Shown here: positions 44,987 to 54,100 of the stretch, piece after piece
How the letters are laid out: each line of letters begins with the position of its first letter
How positions within the stretch are numbered: position 1 is the stretch's first letter
Source: Stakelama portus
Lineage (GTDB): Bacteria; Pseudomonadota; Alphaproteobacteria; Sphingomonadales; Sphingomonadaceae
DNA length: 64,000 nt
Reading direction: 5' to 3'
Assembly (NCBI RefSeq): GCF_003171655.1
Contig: NZ_QFZL01000002.1
Location: forward strand, 1-64,000
Notes under the pieces: generated by a model
The model's input: only the letters and a program-made list of their open reading frames with translations
Told to the model about the DNA's origin: nothing
Databases searched by the model: none
Translations under genes and position numbers: made by a program

Positions 44987-46873
44987 CTATTGCGCAGGCT
45001 CCACAACGCACAGCACCGCATCGACCTGCACCTGTCCGCCGGTGCTGGCGGCAAGATCGGTCACGGTCCCGTCGAACGGCGCGGTGAGCGCGTGCTCCAT
45101 CTTCATCGCTTCGAGCACCATCAGCCGCTGACCGGCAGTGACGCTGTCCCCCTCGGCCACATCGACCGCGATGACCTTGCCCGGCATCGGCGCGAGGATG
45201 GCACCGTCAGCGGCGGTGGCGGTGCCGCCTTGAACACGCCAAGGCGTGATCGCGTATGTCTGACCTGCCTCGTTGACGAGCGCCATTCCAGAGGGTTCGT
45301 CAATGCGTAAATCTGCGCCACTCCAATCGCCGACAGACACCTCGACAGCTTCTCCGTCAGCCAAAACGAGCGCACTTTCCTTCGGCGAGGCGTTTAATCG
45401 CAGACCTATCAAGCCGCCGTGCCAAGGGTGGTCCTCATATTCGCCGACGTTCCATCGCAACGTCGTGAGCGCCTCACGCAAGGCTTTTGCCGTAGGCTTC
45501 GATGGCGGAAGCAGGTTGTCGCCTTTGCGCTCAATGAAGCCAGTCTCAAGATTGGCTGAACGGAAATCGTTATCTGAAGCGGCCAGATAGAGAAAGCCAG
45601 CGTTCGAGCGGACAGGATAGACATTGATGTTCGCAAGCTTCGCCAAGAGTCCGTCTATGGCTAAGCCGCGATCCTCTGCGTGCACAACCAGCTTAGCGAT
45701 CATTGGGTCGTAGTAAGGCGAAACCTCGTCACCTTGCTCCACGCCCGTCTCGACCCGACCTGTCCCTGCGTGAAGGCTGAGAAAATTAAGCCGCCCAGTG
45801 CTCGGCAAAAAACCCTTCGCTGGGTCCTCCGCATAGAGCCGCGCTTCGATGGCGTGGCCGTTGATGGACAGCTCGTCCTGCTTCTTCGGGATCGGCTCGC
45901 CCGCCGCGACGCGCAGCTGCCATTCGACCAGATCGACCCCGGTGATTTCCTCGGTCACCGGATGCTCGACCTGAAGCCGGGTGTTCATTTCCATGAAGAA
46001 GATGCGATCCGCGCGCAGGCCCTCGCTGGCATCGGCGATGAATTCGATCGTGCCGGCGCCCTCGTAGTTCACCGCCTTGGCGGCGCGCACGGCGGCGGCG
46101 CAGATTTCTTCGCGGGTCGCTTCGTCCATGCCCGGCGCGGGCGCTTCCTCGATCACCTTCTGGTGGCGGCGCTGGAGCGAGCAGTCGCGTTCGAACAGGT
46201 GGACGACATTGCCGTGGCTGTCGCCGAACACCTGCACCTCGATATGGCGGGGCGAGGTGATCCATTTTTCGAGGATCACGTCGTCATTACCGAAGCTGGC
46301 CTTTGCCTCGCGCCGACAGGATTCGAGCGAGGACAGGAAATCGCCTTCGGCATCGACCTTGCGCATCCCCTTGCCGCCGCCGCCCGCGACTGCCTTGATC
46401 AGCACGGGATAGCCGATCGCGTCGGCCTCCTGCTTCAAGCGTTCGGGGCTCTGGTCGTCGCCGTCGTAGCCGGGCGTCACGGGCACGCCCGCTTCGCGCA
46501 TCAGCTTCTTGGCGGCGTCCTTCAGCCCCATCGCGCGGATCGAGGACGGCGGCGCGCCGACCCAGATCAGGCCTTCGTTCTGCACCGCCTCGGCGAACTC
46601 GGCGTTCTCGGAGAGGAAACCATAACCCGGATGGATCGCCTCCGCGCCCGTCTGCTTGGCGGCAGCGATAATCTTCTCGCCGACCAGATAGCTCTCGGCA
46701 GCGGGAGACGGCCCGATATGCACCGCCTCGTCGGCGGAGCGCACATGCAGCGCCTTGGCATCGGCATCGGAATAGACCGCGACGGTGGCGATCCCCATCT
46801 CGCGCGCGGTGCGGATGATGCGGCAGGCGATTTCGCCGCGATTGGCGATCAAGAGCTTCTGGATCATGGGCAT
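44987..46873 (-). CDS. mccA: methylcrotonyl-CoA carboxylase biotin-containing (alpha) subunit
   Basis: Leucine degradation: biotin carboxylase and biotin carrier, 628 residues. The N-terminus KLLIANRGEIACRIIRTARE, the ATP loop GGGGKGMRKV and EMNTRLQVEHPVTE mark the carboxylase. The biotinylated lysine is K591 in EAMKMEH. The start ATG overlaps the mccB stop by one base (TAATG). From about 45240 to 45840 (residues about 345-545) G+C falls to about 48-58 percent per 60-base line and rare codons such as TTA and CGA appear (45395-45400), unlike the flanks. This mosaic may reflect recombination. The reading frame is intact. Confidence 0.94.
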   Translation of the reverse strand: MPMIQKLLIANRGEIACRIIRTAREMGIATVAVYSDADAKALHVRSADEAVHIGPSPAAESYLVGEKIIAAAKQTGAEAIHPGYGFLSENAEFAEAVQNEGLIWVGAPPSSIRAMGLKDAAKKLMREAGVPVTPGYDGDDQSPERLKQEADAIGYPVLIKAVAGGGGKGMRKVDAEGDFLSSLESCRREAKASFGNDDVILEKWITSPRHIEVQVFGDSHGNVVHLFERDCSLQRRHQKVIEEAPAPGMDEATREEICAAAVRAAKAVNYEGAGTIEFIADASEGLRADRIFFMEMNTRLQVEHPVTEEITGVDLVEWQLRVAAGEPIPKKQDELSINGHAIEARLYAEDPAKGFLPSTGRLNFLSLHAGTGRVETGVEQGDEVSPYYDPMIAKLVVHAEDRGLAIDGLLAKLANINVYPVRSNAGFLYLAASDNDFRSANLETGFIERKGDNLLPPSKPTAKALREALTTLRWNVGEYEDHPWHGGLIGLRLNASPKESALVLADGEAVEVSVGDWSGADLRIDEPSGMALVNEAGQTYAITPWRVQGGTATAADGAILAPMPGKVIAVDVAEGDSVTAGQRLMVLEAMKMEHALTAPFDGTVTDLAASTGGQVQVDAVLCVVEPAQ

Positions 46874-48480
46874 TACATCCTGAACACGCCGAAGGCTGGG
46901 CGATCCTCTATCGGCGCTTCGAGCGTTGCGGCGAACGCCAACCCCAGCACGTCGCGGGTCTGGACGGGGTCGATCACGCCATCATCCCACAGGCGCGCGG
47001 TGGCGTAATAGGGGTTGCCCTCGTCCTCGTATTTCTGGCGGATCGGCGCCTTGAACGCTTCGGCCTGCTCCTCGGTCCAGCTATCCGCGTCGCGGTGGAC
47101 GGTGGCAAGCACGGACGCCGCCTGTTCGCCGCCCATCACGCTGATCCGCGCATTGGGCCAGCTGAACAGGAAGCGCGGGCTATAGGCGCGGCCCGCCATG
47201 CCGTAATTGCCCGCGCCGAAGCTGCCGCCGATCAGGATCGTGACCTTGGGCACGGTGGCGGTGGCGACCGCCGTGACCAGCTTCGCGCCATGCTTGGCGA
47301 TCCCTTCCGCCTCGTATTTCCCACCGACCATGAAGCCGGAGATGTTCTGGAGGAACAGCAGCGGGATGCGCCGCTGGCACGCCAGTTCGATAAAGTGCGC
47401 GCCTTTGACCGCGCTTTCGGAGAACAGCACGCCGTTGTTCGCGAGCACCGCGACCGGCATGCCCCAGATGTGCGCGAAGCCGCAGACCAGCGTGGAGCCA
47501 TAGTCCTTCTTGAACTCGTGGAACTCGCTGCCGTCGACCAGCCGCGCGATCACCTCGTGCACGTCGTAGGGTGCGCGGACATCCTCGGGGATCAGCGCGT
47601 AGAGGTCTTCGGCGTCGAACTTCGGCGGGCGCGGGTCTTGCAGCTTTATGTTGGTGGCGCCGCCGGTGTTATCGCCAAGGTGCGACACGATATCGCGCAC
47701 GATGGTCAGCGCGTGCTCGTCGTTCTCCGCCAGATGATCGACCACGCCGGATTTCTTGGCATGCAGGTCGCCGCCGCCCAGATCCTCGGCGCTGATCTCC
47801 TCGCCCGTCGCGGCCTTCACCAGCGGCGGTCCGGCGAGGAAGATCGTGCCCTGATTGCGGACGATCACGCTCTCGTCGCTCATCGCGGGCACGTAAGCCC
47901 CGCCCGCGGTGCAGCTGCCCATCACACAGGCGATCTGCGGAATGCCCAGGCTGCTCATCTGCGCCTGGTTGAAGAAGATGCGCCCGAAATGCTCCTTGTC
48001 CGGGAAAACCTCGGCTTGGTAGGGAAGATTCGCCCCGCCGCTATCGACCAGATAGATGCACGGCAGGCGGTTCTCCTGCGCGATCTCCTGCGCGCGCAGG
48101 TGCTTCTTGACCGTCATCGGGTAGTAGGAGCCACCCTTCACGGTCGGATCGTTGCACACGATCATCACCTGCCGCCCGCTGACGCGCCCGATGCCGCAGA
48201 TCATGCTCGCGCCGTTGACGTCGCCTTCGTACATGCCGTTGGCGGCCAATTGCCCGACTTCGAGGAACGGCGAGCCCGGATCGAGCAACCGCTCGACCCG
48301 CTCACGAGGCAGCAGCTTGCCGCGCGACACATGCCGCTCACGATGCTTCTCGCTGCCACCCAGCGCGGCTTGCGCAACCTTCTCGCGCAGCTCGGTCGCC
48401 AGCGCCTTGTTATGCTCGAACCGCGCCTTCGCGTCCGGCGCGTCGCGGTCGAGCTTCGAGGTGAGGACGGGGGCGGTCAT
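46873..48480 (-). CDS. mccB: methylcrotonyl-CoA carboxylase carboxyltransferase (beta) subunit
   Basis: The 535-residue carboxyltransferase subunit that moves CO2 from biotin to 3-methylcrotonyl-CoA. Family sequences: [20 protein letters not shown] at the start, [20 protein letters not shown] and [22 protein letters not shown] later. The ATG at 48480 overlaps the upstream dehydrogenase stop (ATGA). The frame continues far upstream as a shadow of that gene and should not be used. Together with mccA it forms the alpha6beta6 carboxylase. Confidence 0.95.
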   Translation of the reverse strand: MTAPVLTSKLDRDAPDAKARFEHNKALATELREKVAQAALGGSEKHRERHVSRGKLLPRERVERLLDPGSPFLEVGQLAANGMYEGDVNGASMICGIGRVSGRQVMIVCNDPTVKGGSYYPMTVKKHLRAQEIAQENRLPCIYLVDSGGANLPYQAEVFPDKEHFGRIFFNQAQMSSLGIPQIACVMGSCTAGGAYVPAMSDESVIVRNQGTIFLAGPPLVKAATGEEISAEDLGGGDLHAKKSGVVDHLAENDEHALTIVRDIVSHLGDNTGGATNIKLQDPRPPKFDAEDLYALIPEDVRAPYDVHEVIARLVDGSEFHEFKKDYGSTLVCGFAHIWGMPVAVLANNGVLFSESAVKGAHFIELACQRRIPLLFLQNISGFMVGGKYEAEGIAKHGAKLVTAVATATVPKVTILIGGSFGAGNYGMAGRAYSPRFLFSWPNARISVMGGEQAASVLATVHRDADSWTEEQAEAFKAPIRQKYEDEGNPYYATARLWDDGVIDPVQTRDVLGLAFAATLEAPIEDRPAFGVFRM

Positions 48481-49646
48481 CCCGCCGCCCCGATCAGTTC
48501 GCGGCCGATCAGCATGCGGCGGATTTCGTTGGTGCCCGCGCCGATGTCGAGCAGCTTGGCGTCGCGCATGTAGCGTTCGACCGGCCAGTCGAGCGTGTAG
48601 CCCGCCCCGCCCAGCGCCTGCACGCTCTCCGCAGCAACGCGGAAGGCGTTTTCGCTCGACAGCAGGATCGCACCCGCCGCGTCGAAGCGGGTGGTCTGGC
48701 CGGCATCGCAGCTCTTGGCGACCGCATAGGTATAGGCGCGCGCCGATTGCAGCGCGACATACATGTCCGCGACCTTGGCCTGCATCAGCTGGAAGCTGCC
48801 GATCGGCTTGCCGAACTGGGTCCGCTCGCGAAGATAGGGGATCACCGTGTCGAGGCACGCCTGCATGATGCCGAGCTGGATGCCCGAGAGCACCACCCGC
48901 TCGTAATCGAGCCCGCTCATCAGCACGCCCACGCCGCCGCCGACCGGGCCCATCACGCGGTCCTCGGGAATGCGGCAATCGTCGAACACCAGCTCCGCCG
49001 TGGGAGAGCCGCGCATCCCGACCTTCTCGATCTTTTGCCCGATCGAGAAGCCCGCATCGCCCTTTTCGATCAGGAAGGCGGTGATGCCGCGCGATCCGGC
49101 CGCACTGTCGGTCTTGGCATAGACCACCAAAGTATCGGCATAGGGCGCGTTGGTGATCCAGAACTTGGTGCCGTTGAGCACATAGCCGCCGTCCACCGCC
49201 TCGGCCTTGAGCTTCATCGAGACGACGTCCGACCCGGCGCTCGCTTCGCTCATCGCGAGGCTGCCGACATGCTCGCCGGAAATGAGCGGACCGAGGTACT
49301 TTGCCTTCTGCGCGTCGGTGCCCCAGCGGCGGATCTGGTTGACGCACAGATTGGAATGCGCGCCGTAGCTGAGACCCAGCGAGGCGCTCGCGCGGCTGAC
49401 TTCCTCGACCGCGATCACATGTTCGAGATAGCCGAGACCGAGCCCGCCATCAGCCTCGTCAACGGTGATGCCGTGCAGGCCCAGCTCGCCCATCTGCGCC
49501 CATAGCTCCTCGCGCGGAAACCAGTCCTCGCGGTCGATCTTCTCGGCCAGCGGCGCGATCTGCTCATCGGCAAAACGGCCCACACTCTCGCGGATCATCT
49601 GGGCACTCTCACCCAGCTGGAAATCGAAATCGGGGGTGGCGCGCAT
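48477..49646 (-). CDS. ivd: isovaleryl-CoA dehydrogenase
   Basis: Leucine degradation: isovaleryl-CoA to 3-methylcrotonyl-CoA with FAD and electron transfer flavoprotein. 389 residues. [16 protein letters not shown] is the flavin motif, and the catalytic Glu is E249 in [11 protein letters not shown], the position unique to isovaleryl- and long-chain enzymes. The usual C-terminal position reads IGAGTNEI. The ATG at 49646 follows GAGAGG; the extension to 49688 is not supported. It heads the unit ivd-mccB-mccA. No methylglutaconyl-CoA hydratase or HMG-CoA lyase gene follows. Confidence 0.94.
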   Translation of the reverse strand: MRATPDFDFQLGESAQMIRESVGRFADEQIAPLAEKIDREDWFPREELWAQMGELGLHGITVDEADGGLGLGYLEHVIAVEEVSRASASLGLSYGAHSNLCVNQIRRWGTDAQKAKYLGPLISGEHVGSLAMSEASAGSDVVSMKLKAEAVDGGYVLNGTKFWITNAPYADTLVVYAKTDSAAGSRGITAFLIEKGDAGFSIGQKIEKVGMRGSPTAELVFDDCRIPEDRVMGPVGGGVGVLMSGLDYERVVLSGIQLGIMQACLDTVIPYLRERTQFGKPIGSFQLMQAKVADMYVALQSARAYTYAVAKSCDAGQTTRFDAAGAILLSSENAFRVAAESVQALGGAGYTLDWPVERYMRDAKLLDIGAGTNEIRRMLIGRELIGAAG

Positions 49647-49715
49647 GGTAAAGGCCTCTCTTCGGAATCTTGCGACTGGTCTAGACAACCGGACAACGAA
49701 TTGAAAATTGATATG

Positions 49716-49740
49716 ATCCTATCTTCCGGATAGGAAATAT
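49716..49740. promoter_or_regulatory. operator-like inverted repeat between ivd and the LysR gene
   Basis: TCCTATC (49717-49723) and GATAGGA (49729-49735) form a perfect 7-base inverted repeat with a 5-base spacer. It lies 70 bases upstream of ivd and 7 bases before the LysR start, a position suited to autorepression and to control of ivd. Its sequence resembles the bkd control region. Confidence 0.6.
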
Positions 49741-49742
49741 CT

Positions 49743-50606
49743 ATGATCAAGCGATCCCACATCCGCCAGTTCCTGGCGCTGGTCGAAGCGGAATCCTTCA
49801 CCGTCGGGGCAAGCCGGATCCATGTAACACAGCCAACGCTTTCGGCCGGCATTGCGGATCTCGAACGGATCGTCGGAGCCAAGCTGTTCCTGCGCAGCAA
49901 GCGCCGCGTCAGGCTGACAGAAGCCGGGCAGCGTTTTCTGATCCTTGCCCGCGACATCGATCAGAACTTCAGGAAGGCGGACCGGTTCAGCAAGCGAACG
50001 ATCGAACGCTGGCCGGACCTGCGCATCGGCCTGATCAGGACGCTTGGCAGCGAGATGATGGAGGCGCTTGTGGCGCCGCTTTCATCGCGCTTCTCGATCG
50101 AGATAACCGAGGGCTCCGATGCGGAATTGCGCAGTTTGCGGAGCAAGGATCGGCTCGATGCGATTGTCACCACGAAACGAGAGGCCGACACCGAAGAACA
50201 GACGATAACGCTGGTTCGCGAACCCTATGCGATGTTCGTGTCCGACAATCATCCGCTGGCGAACGAGCAACAGGTCGAGCCCGAAAGGCTGGCGGGGGAA
50301 ACGATGATCGCCCGTCGCAACTGCGAGATTCTGCGCGAGACCAGCCAGTTCTTTACCAGGCACGGAGTCCGCCCCAAATTCGCGATGCGGAGCGAGAATG
50401 ACGACTGGTGCATGAGACTGGTCGCTGCTGGCGTCGGAATAACGACGGCACCCTTGTCGCTGCGGGTGGAGAGAACGACACCCATTGCGGTGAGCGGCTA
50501 TGATTTCAATCGCACCATCGCCATGATGTTTTCCGCGCAATTTGCCGATTCAAAAATGCGCGAAGAACTGGCGGCGCATATAGGCACGGCCGAAAATCAG
50601 CTGTGA
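49743..50606 (+). CDS. LysR-family transcriptional regulator
   Basis: A 287-residue LysR regulator: N-terminal winged helix (HIRQFLALVEAESFTVGASRI..QPTLSAGIADLERIVGAKLF) and a periplasmic-binding-protein-like effector domain. It diverges from the ivd-mcc unit, whose control region it shares, so regulation of leucine degradation by an acyl-CoA or CoA intermediate is likely. In other bacteria the liu genes are more often controlled by MerR-type LiuR, so this assignment rests on position. Confidence 0.88.
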   Translation: MIKRSHIRQFLALVEAESFTVGASRIHVTQPTLSAGIADLERIVGAKLFLRSKRRVRLTEAGQRFLILARDIDQNFRKADRFSKRTIERWPDLRIGLIRTLGSEMMEALVAPLSSRFSIEITEGSDAELRSLRSKDRLDAIVTTKREADTEEQTITLVREPYAMFVSDNHPLANEQQVEPERLAGETMIARRNCEILRETSQFFTRHGVRPKFAMRSENDDWCMRLVAAGVGITTAPLSLRVERTTPIAVSGYDFNRTIAMMFSAQFADSKMREELAAHIGTAENQL

Positions 50607-50673
50607 GTGTACATCCAATCGCGAGCAACGCAGGGAAGCACGTCGGCCTGGAAAGCCCGATGATGGAGAAAGT

Positions 50674-50745
50674 GGGACGAAGTTCGAATTCGAAGCCAAC
50701 GGCCTCAAGCAGCAAAGCGTCAGGCCAGCAAATACTGGCGGAGAG
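50674..50745 (+). repeat. 72-base tandem repeat near tRNA-Ser, copy A
   Basis: Begins gggacgaagttcgaattc and ends tactggcggagag. It differs from copy B by only a few bases and starts 75 bases earlier. Its last 10 bases (tggcggagag) duplicate the last 10 bases of the tRNA-Ser gene, including the CCA end. Confidence 0.85.
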
Positions 50746-50748
50746 TTC

Positions 50749-50820
50749 GGGACGAAGTTCGAACTCGGAGCCAACGGCCTCAAGCAGCAAAGCGTTAGGC
50801 CAGCAAATAATGGCGGAGAG
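50749..50820 (+). repeat. 72-base tandem repeat near tRNA-Ser, copy B
   Basis: Begins gggacgaagttcgaactc and ends taatggcggagag. Its right end is the real 3' end of the tRNA-Ser gene. Copies A and B therefore look like a duplication of the tRNA 3' end and its downstream flank. Confidence 0.85.
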
Positions 50821-50900
50821 GGTGGGATTCGAACCCACGTTACGGTTGCCCGTAAACCGCATTTCGAGTGCGGCGCATTCGACCTCTCTGCCACCTCTCC
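50811..50900 (-). tRNA. serT-like: tRNA-Ser (anticodon CGA)
   Basis: On the minus strand the acceptor GGAGAGG (50900-50894) pairs with CCTCTCC, the anticodon stem CCGCA/TGCGG encloses loop CTCGAAA with anticodon CGA, a long variable arm follows, and the T arm reads GGGTTCGAATCCC. The CCA end is encoded. The 90-base length and long variable arm are typical of tRNA-Ser. Confidence 0.97.
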
Positions 50901-51035
50901 GCGATGGGTCAGCGCATCGATTCGCAAAGCAAATCCGACACACCGGTCGATTGGAGGGCGGGCCATTAGCCCGAAGCGAAACGCTGCACAAGCCCTGGTG
51001 CTTGTGCGCCGCCGCGAAATACCTAGATTGAAGCC

Positions 51036-51416
51036 ATGACCCGGCTTTTCTCCACGAGCGATTCGCTCGAAACGGGCGTTCCCATGCCTCCTGTCGCGCA
51101 TGCGCGCTTTTCCATCGGCGAAGTGGTTCGGCACCGCCTGTTCGATTTTCGCGGCGTGATCTTCGATGTCGACCCGGTCTTCGCGAACAGCGAGGAATGG
51201 TATGAGGCGATTCCCGAAGATGCCCGCCCGGCCAAGGACCAGCCCTTTTACCATATCCTCGCCGAGAATATGGATTCGACCTATGTCGCTTATGTCAGCC
51301 AGCAGAATCTGGAAGTCGACGAAAGCGATGAGCCGGTCGATCATCCGGCGATCGGCGGCCTGTTCGATCGCATTTCCGACGGCCGTTACCGGTTGAAGAG
51401 CGTGCACCGCCACTAA
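51036..51416 (+). CDS. hspQ: heat shock protein HspQ
   Basis: A 126-residue HspQ/YccV-type hemimethylated DNA-binding domain protein. ARFSIGEVVRHRLFDFRGVIFDVDP and QPFYHILAENMDSTYVAYVSQQNL are diagnostic. HspQ is a small heat-shock protein that promotes degradation of denatured DnaA and acts as a specificity factor for Lon in enterobacteria. The start is uncertain: an ATG at 51084 would give the more usual 110 residues. It is a single gene before the ribosomal protein operon. Confidence 0.9.
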   Translation: MTRLFSTSDSLETGVPMPPVAHARFSIGEVVRHRLFDFRGVIFDVDPVFANSEEWYEAIPEDARPAKDQPFYHILAENMDSTYVAYVSQQNLEVDESDEPVDHPAIGGLFDRISDGRYRLKSVHRH

Positions 51417-51463
51417 GGCACGCGCCGATCGACAATTTCGGGGCATTTCCTCCGCGTGGGTGG

Positions 51464-51492
51464 TTGACTTGCCCAGACCTTTCGCTTACCCG
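51464..51492 (+). promoter_or_regulatory. candidate promoter of rplU-rpmA
   Basis: TTGACT (51464-51469) and TACCCG (51487-51492) separated by 17 bases, 66 bases upstream of rplU. The strong -35 and position fit a ribosomal-protein promoter. Confidence 0.5.
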
Positions 51493-51557
51493 CCGCCTTC
51501 CTCCTGCGGAGACCCATGTCTTCGCGGGCACATGCAGTTTGAAGAAGAGAAAAACCG

Positions 51558-51929
51558 ATGTTCGCAGTGGTGCGCACGGGCGGCAAGCAGTATCGCGTTG
51601 CCGCAGGAGACAAGATCGTTGTCGAGAAGCTCGACGGTGAGGCCGGTTCGTCGGTCACGCTGGACGACGTGCTGCTCGCCGGCGAAGGCAGCGAATTGAA
51701 GCCGACCGACGGTCTGACCGTTTCGGCCGAGATCATCGCGCAGGCCAAGGGCGAGAAGGTCATCGTCTTCAAGAAGCGCCGCCGCCATAACTATCGCCGC
51801 AAGAACGGCCATCGCCAGCAGCACACGATCCTGAAGATCGTTGCGATCGGCGAGGAAAAGAAGAAAGCCGCCAAGGCAAAGAAGGCCGATGCCGCTCCGG
51901 AAACGGATGCGCCGGCCGCCGAAGCCTGA
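51558..51929 (+). CDS. rplU: 50S ribosomal protein L21
   Basis: Ribosomal protein bL21, 123 residues. [20 protein letters not shown] at the start and [20 protein letters not shown] are hallmarks. The C-terminal tail is rich in lysine, alanine and glutamate (from about 100 to the end), an extension common in Alphaproteobacteria. It precedes rpmA by 31 bases, the conserved gene pair. Confidence 0.98.
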   Translation: MFAVVRTGGKQYRVAAGDKIVVEKLDGEAGSSVTLDDVLLAGEGSELKPTDGLTVSAEIIAQAKGEKVIVFKKRRRHNYRRKNGHRQQHTILKIVAIGEEKKKAAKAKKADAAPETDAPAAEA

Positions 51930-51960
51930 GCCGCAACTGAGATCTGAGGAGTAGTCACTC

Positions 51961-52230
<270 letters not shown>

Positions 52231-52292
52231 CATCGGGCGACCAACCGGGTTGCCCACCAGGGCAGACCCGGGTTCGGCACGCGAACCAGACC

Positions 52293-52329
52293 AAAAAAGG
52301 GAGACGGGTCCGCCCCGGCTCCCTTTTTT
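52293..52329 (+). terminator. intrinsic terminator of rplU-rpmA
   Basis: AAAAAAGGGAG (52293-52303) pairs with CTCCCTTTTTT (52319-52329), so the stem ends in a run of six T residues. It is placed 62 bases after rpmA and may act on both strands. Confidence 0.85.
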
Positions 52330-52409
52330 CATGCTCCCTCCCCTGCGGATTGCAACCGGCGCGTCACGGCGATGCGTCAAGTGCGCCGCATCGCCTGAGG
52401 AGAGTCGAC

Positions 52410-52973
52410 ATGTTCGTGCGTACACGCAGACTGATGTTGCGGCCCGGCTGGATCGAGGACGCACCCGAGCTTACCCGCGCCATGGCACATGAGCGTGTCG
52501 TGAAGAATATCTCGCGGGCGCCATGGCCCTATCGGCTGAGCGATGCCGAGGAGTTTCTGCGCGGCTGGACCGATCCGATGCTGACGCGCTTCCTGATCGT
52601 CGCGCATGAAGGCGGCGCGACACCGATTGTCGGCATGATCGGCGTCGAAGCACGCGATGACGGCACGCATGAAATGGGATATTGGCTCACGCCCGATGCC
52701 TGGGGCCGCGGCTATGCCACCGAAGCGGGCCATGGCGTGCTGGCTGCGGTCCGCACCATGGGCGTGCGGCACGTCGCGGCGGCCCATTATCTCGACAATC
52801 CTGCGTCGGGAAAGGTGCTGCGCAAGCTGGGCTTCCGGCCGACCGGCGAAGTGCGCAACGTGCATTCGCGCGGGCGCGGGACCGAATCCCCCTGCGCCTA
52901 TTATACGCGCGATCTCAACGAAGCGCGGGCATCGGGCGATGATCCGGATGACGATGTTCGCATGGCGGCATGA
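52410..52973 (+). CDS. GNAT-family N-acetyltransferase (RimJ-like)
   Basis: A 187-residue GNAT protein. The start MFVRTRRLMLRPGWIEDAPE and the acetyl-CoA-binding region YWLTPDAWGRGYATEAGHGVL match the RimJ/RimL group, which acetylates N-terminal amines of proteins or small amines. NPASGKVLRKLGFRPTGE is the family C-terminal motif. The ATG at 52410 follows TGAGGAGAG. The target is unknown. Confidence 0.9.
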   Translation: MFVRTRRLMLRPGWIEDAPELTRAMAHERVVKNISRAPWPYRLSDAEEFLRGWTDPMLTRFLIVAHEGGATPIVGMIGVEARDDGTHEMGYWLTPDAWGRGYATEAGHGVLAAVRTMGVRHVAAAHYLDNPASGKVLRKLGFRPTGEVRNVHSRGRGTESPCAYYTRDLNEARASGDDPDDDVRMAA

Positions 52974-52991
52974 CAGCGCCGCCATGCCGGA

Positions 52992-54053
52992 TCACCGATT
53001 GATCGCTGCCATGAACTCGTCGCGAAGCTGCGCCACCAGCTTTGCGGCGGGCATGGCACGGGATAGCGGCGCCCCCTGCCCCGCCCATTGCACACCGAAA
53101 CCCGCCTCGCCGCTTGCTTTGGCTGCGGCATTGAGCGCCTTTCCTGCGTCATAGGCGCGCGGATAATCTGGCGGCGTCACCCCGGACAGCTGGGTTTCGA
53201 GTGCGGTGAAACGATTGGCCAATGCCCGGGCAGGACGACCCGAAATCAATCGGGTCATCCGGCTGTGGTGCGCCGCGCTGCTTATCAGGGCGGCGCGATA
53301 GGCGTCATCGGCAGCGGATTCGGGACAGGCAATGAAGGCAGTGCCCAATTGTGCCGCAACAGCGCCCAGCGCGCGTGCGGCGGCAATCCCGGCTCCATCC
53401 ATGATTCCACCGGCGGCAATGATCGGCAGTTCGAAGTCGCGCACCAGCAGCCGCGTCAGCGCCATCGTCCCCAGTGCGTCATCGCGACTATCGGGATCGA
53501 ATATGCCGCGATGCCCGCCCGCTTCGATCCCCTGTGCAACCAGGGCATCGATGCCGCAATCGCGCGCACGTTTCGCTTCGGCAAGGCTGGTGACGGTGGC
53601 GAGCAGGAACATGCCTGCCTGTCTGAGCGCTGCGATCACTGCCGCGTCGGGCAGTCCGAAGTGGAAGCTGACAATCGGAGGCCGCAACGCGAGCAGCATC
53701 CGCACCATCGCCGGATCATCGGCAAAGCTGTTGTAGATGGTGCGCAATTGCGCCGGCGGTTCGGCACCGAACTCGGCAAAGACCGGCGCCAGGGCCGCCA
53801 GCCAGGCCGTTTCACGCTGCGCATCGGTCCGCGGCGTCGCGTGGACGAAGAAATTGACGTTGAAAGAACCGCCCGTGCGCGCCCGCACTGCAGCGATCAT
53901 CGCCGCAGCGCCATCGGCATCGGTGGCGCCAACGCCGATCGACCCCAAGGCGCCCGCTTCGGAAACCTGCGACGCCAGTTCCGGCGTCGACACCCCGGCC
54001 ATCGGCGCCTGCACCAGCGGCACGGTCAAACCGAAACGGTCGAGAAAATCCAT
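52992..54053 (-). CDS. nitronate monooxygenase (class I type)
   Basis: A 353-residue FMN TIM barrel. LVQAPMAGVSTPELA, EAGGHRGIF and the C-terminal GVQWAGQGAP agree with class I nitronate monooxygenases, which detoxify propionate-3-nitronate and alkyl nitronates. It is distinct from the shorter homologue at 13.8 kb. The ATG at 54053 is the family start. The gene ends 18 bases from the converging acetyltransferase and lies 47 bases downstream of the diiron-type gene. Confidence 0.9.
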   Translation of the reverse strand: MDFLDRFGLTVPLVQAPMAGVSTPELASQVSEAGALGSIGVGATDADGAAAMIAAVRARTGGSFNVNFFVHATPRTDAQRETAWLAALAPVFAEFGAEPPAQLRTIYNSFADDPAMVRMLLALRPPIVSFHFGLPDAAVIAALRQAGMFLLATVTSLAEAKRARDCGIDALVAQGIEAGGHRGIFDPDSRDDALGTMALTRLLVRDFELPIIAAGGIMDGAGIAAARALGAVAAQLGTAFIACPESAADDAYRAALISSAAHHSRMTRLISGRPARALANRFTALETQLSGVTPPDYPRAYDAGKALNAAAKASGEAGFGVQWAGQGAPLSRAMPAAKLVAQLRDEFMAAINR

Positions 54054-54100
54054 GGGACGCTATCTGGTAACGCCCCATGGACCGCGCAAGCGCCGGCCGA

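Noticed and set aside
46873-49347. 824-codon version of the methylcrotonyl-CoA carboxylase beta gene
   Set aside because: The first 289 codons are an out-of-frame reading of the isovaleryl-CoA dehydrogenase gene; the ATG at 48480 overlaps that gene's stop and starts the family sequence.
50674-50820. CRISPR array
   Set aside because: Only two adjacent copies with a 3-base gap, no spacers and no cas genes.
50674-50900. Integration site or genomic island end at tRNA-Ser
   Set aside because: The duplicated tRNA end is only 10 bases, the copies are tandem, and no integrase or other mobility gene is nearby.
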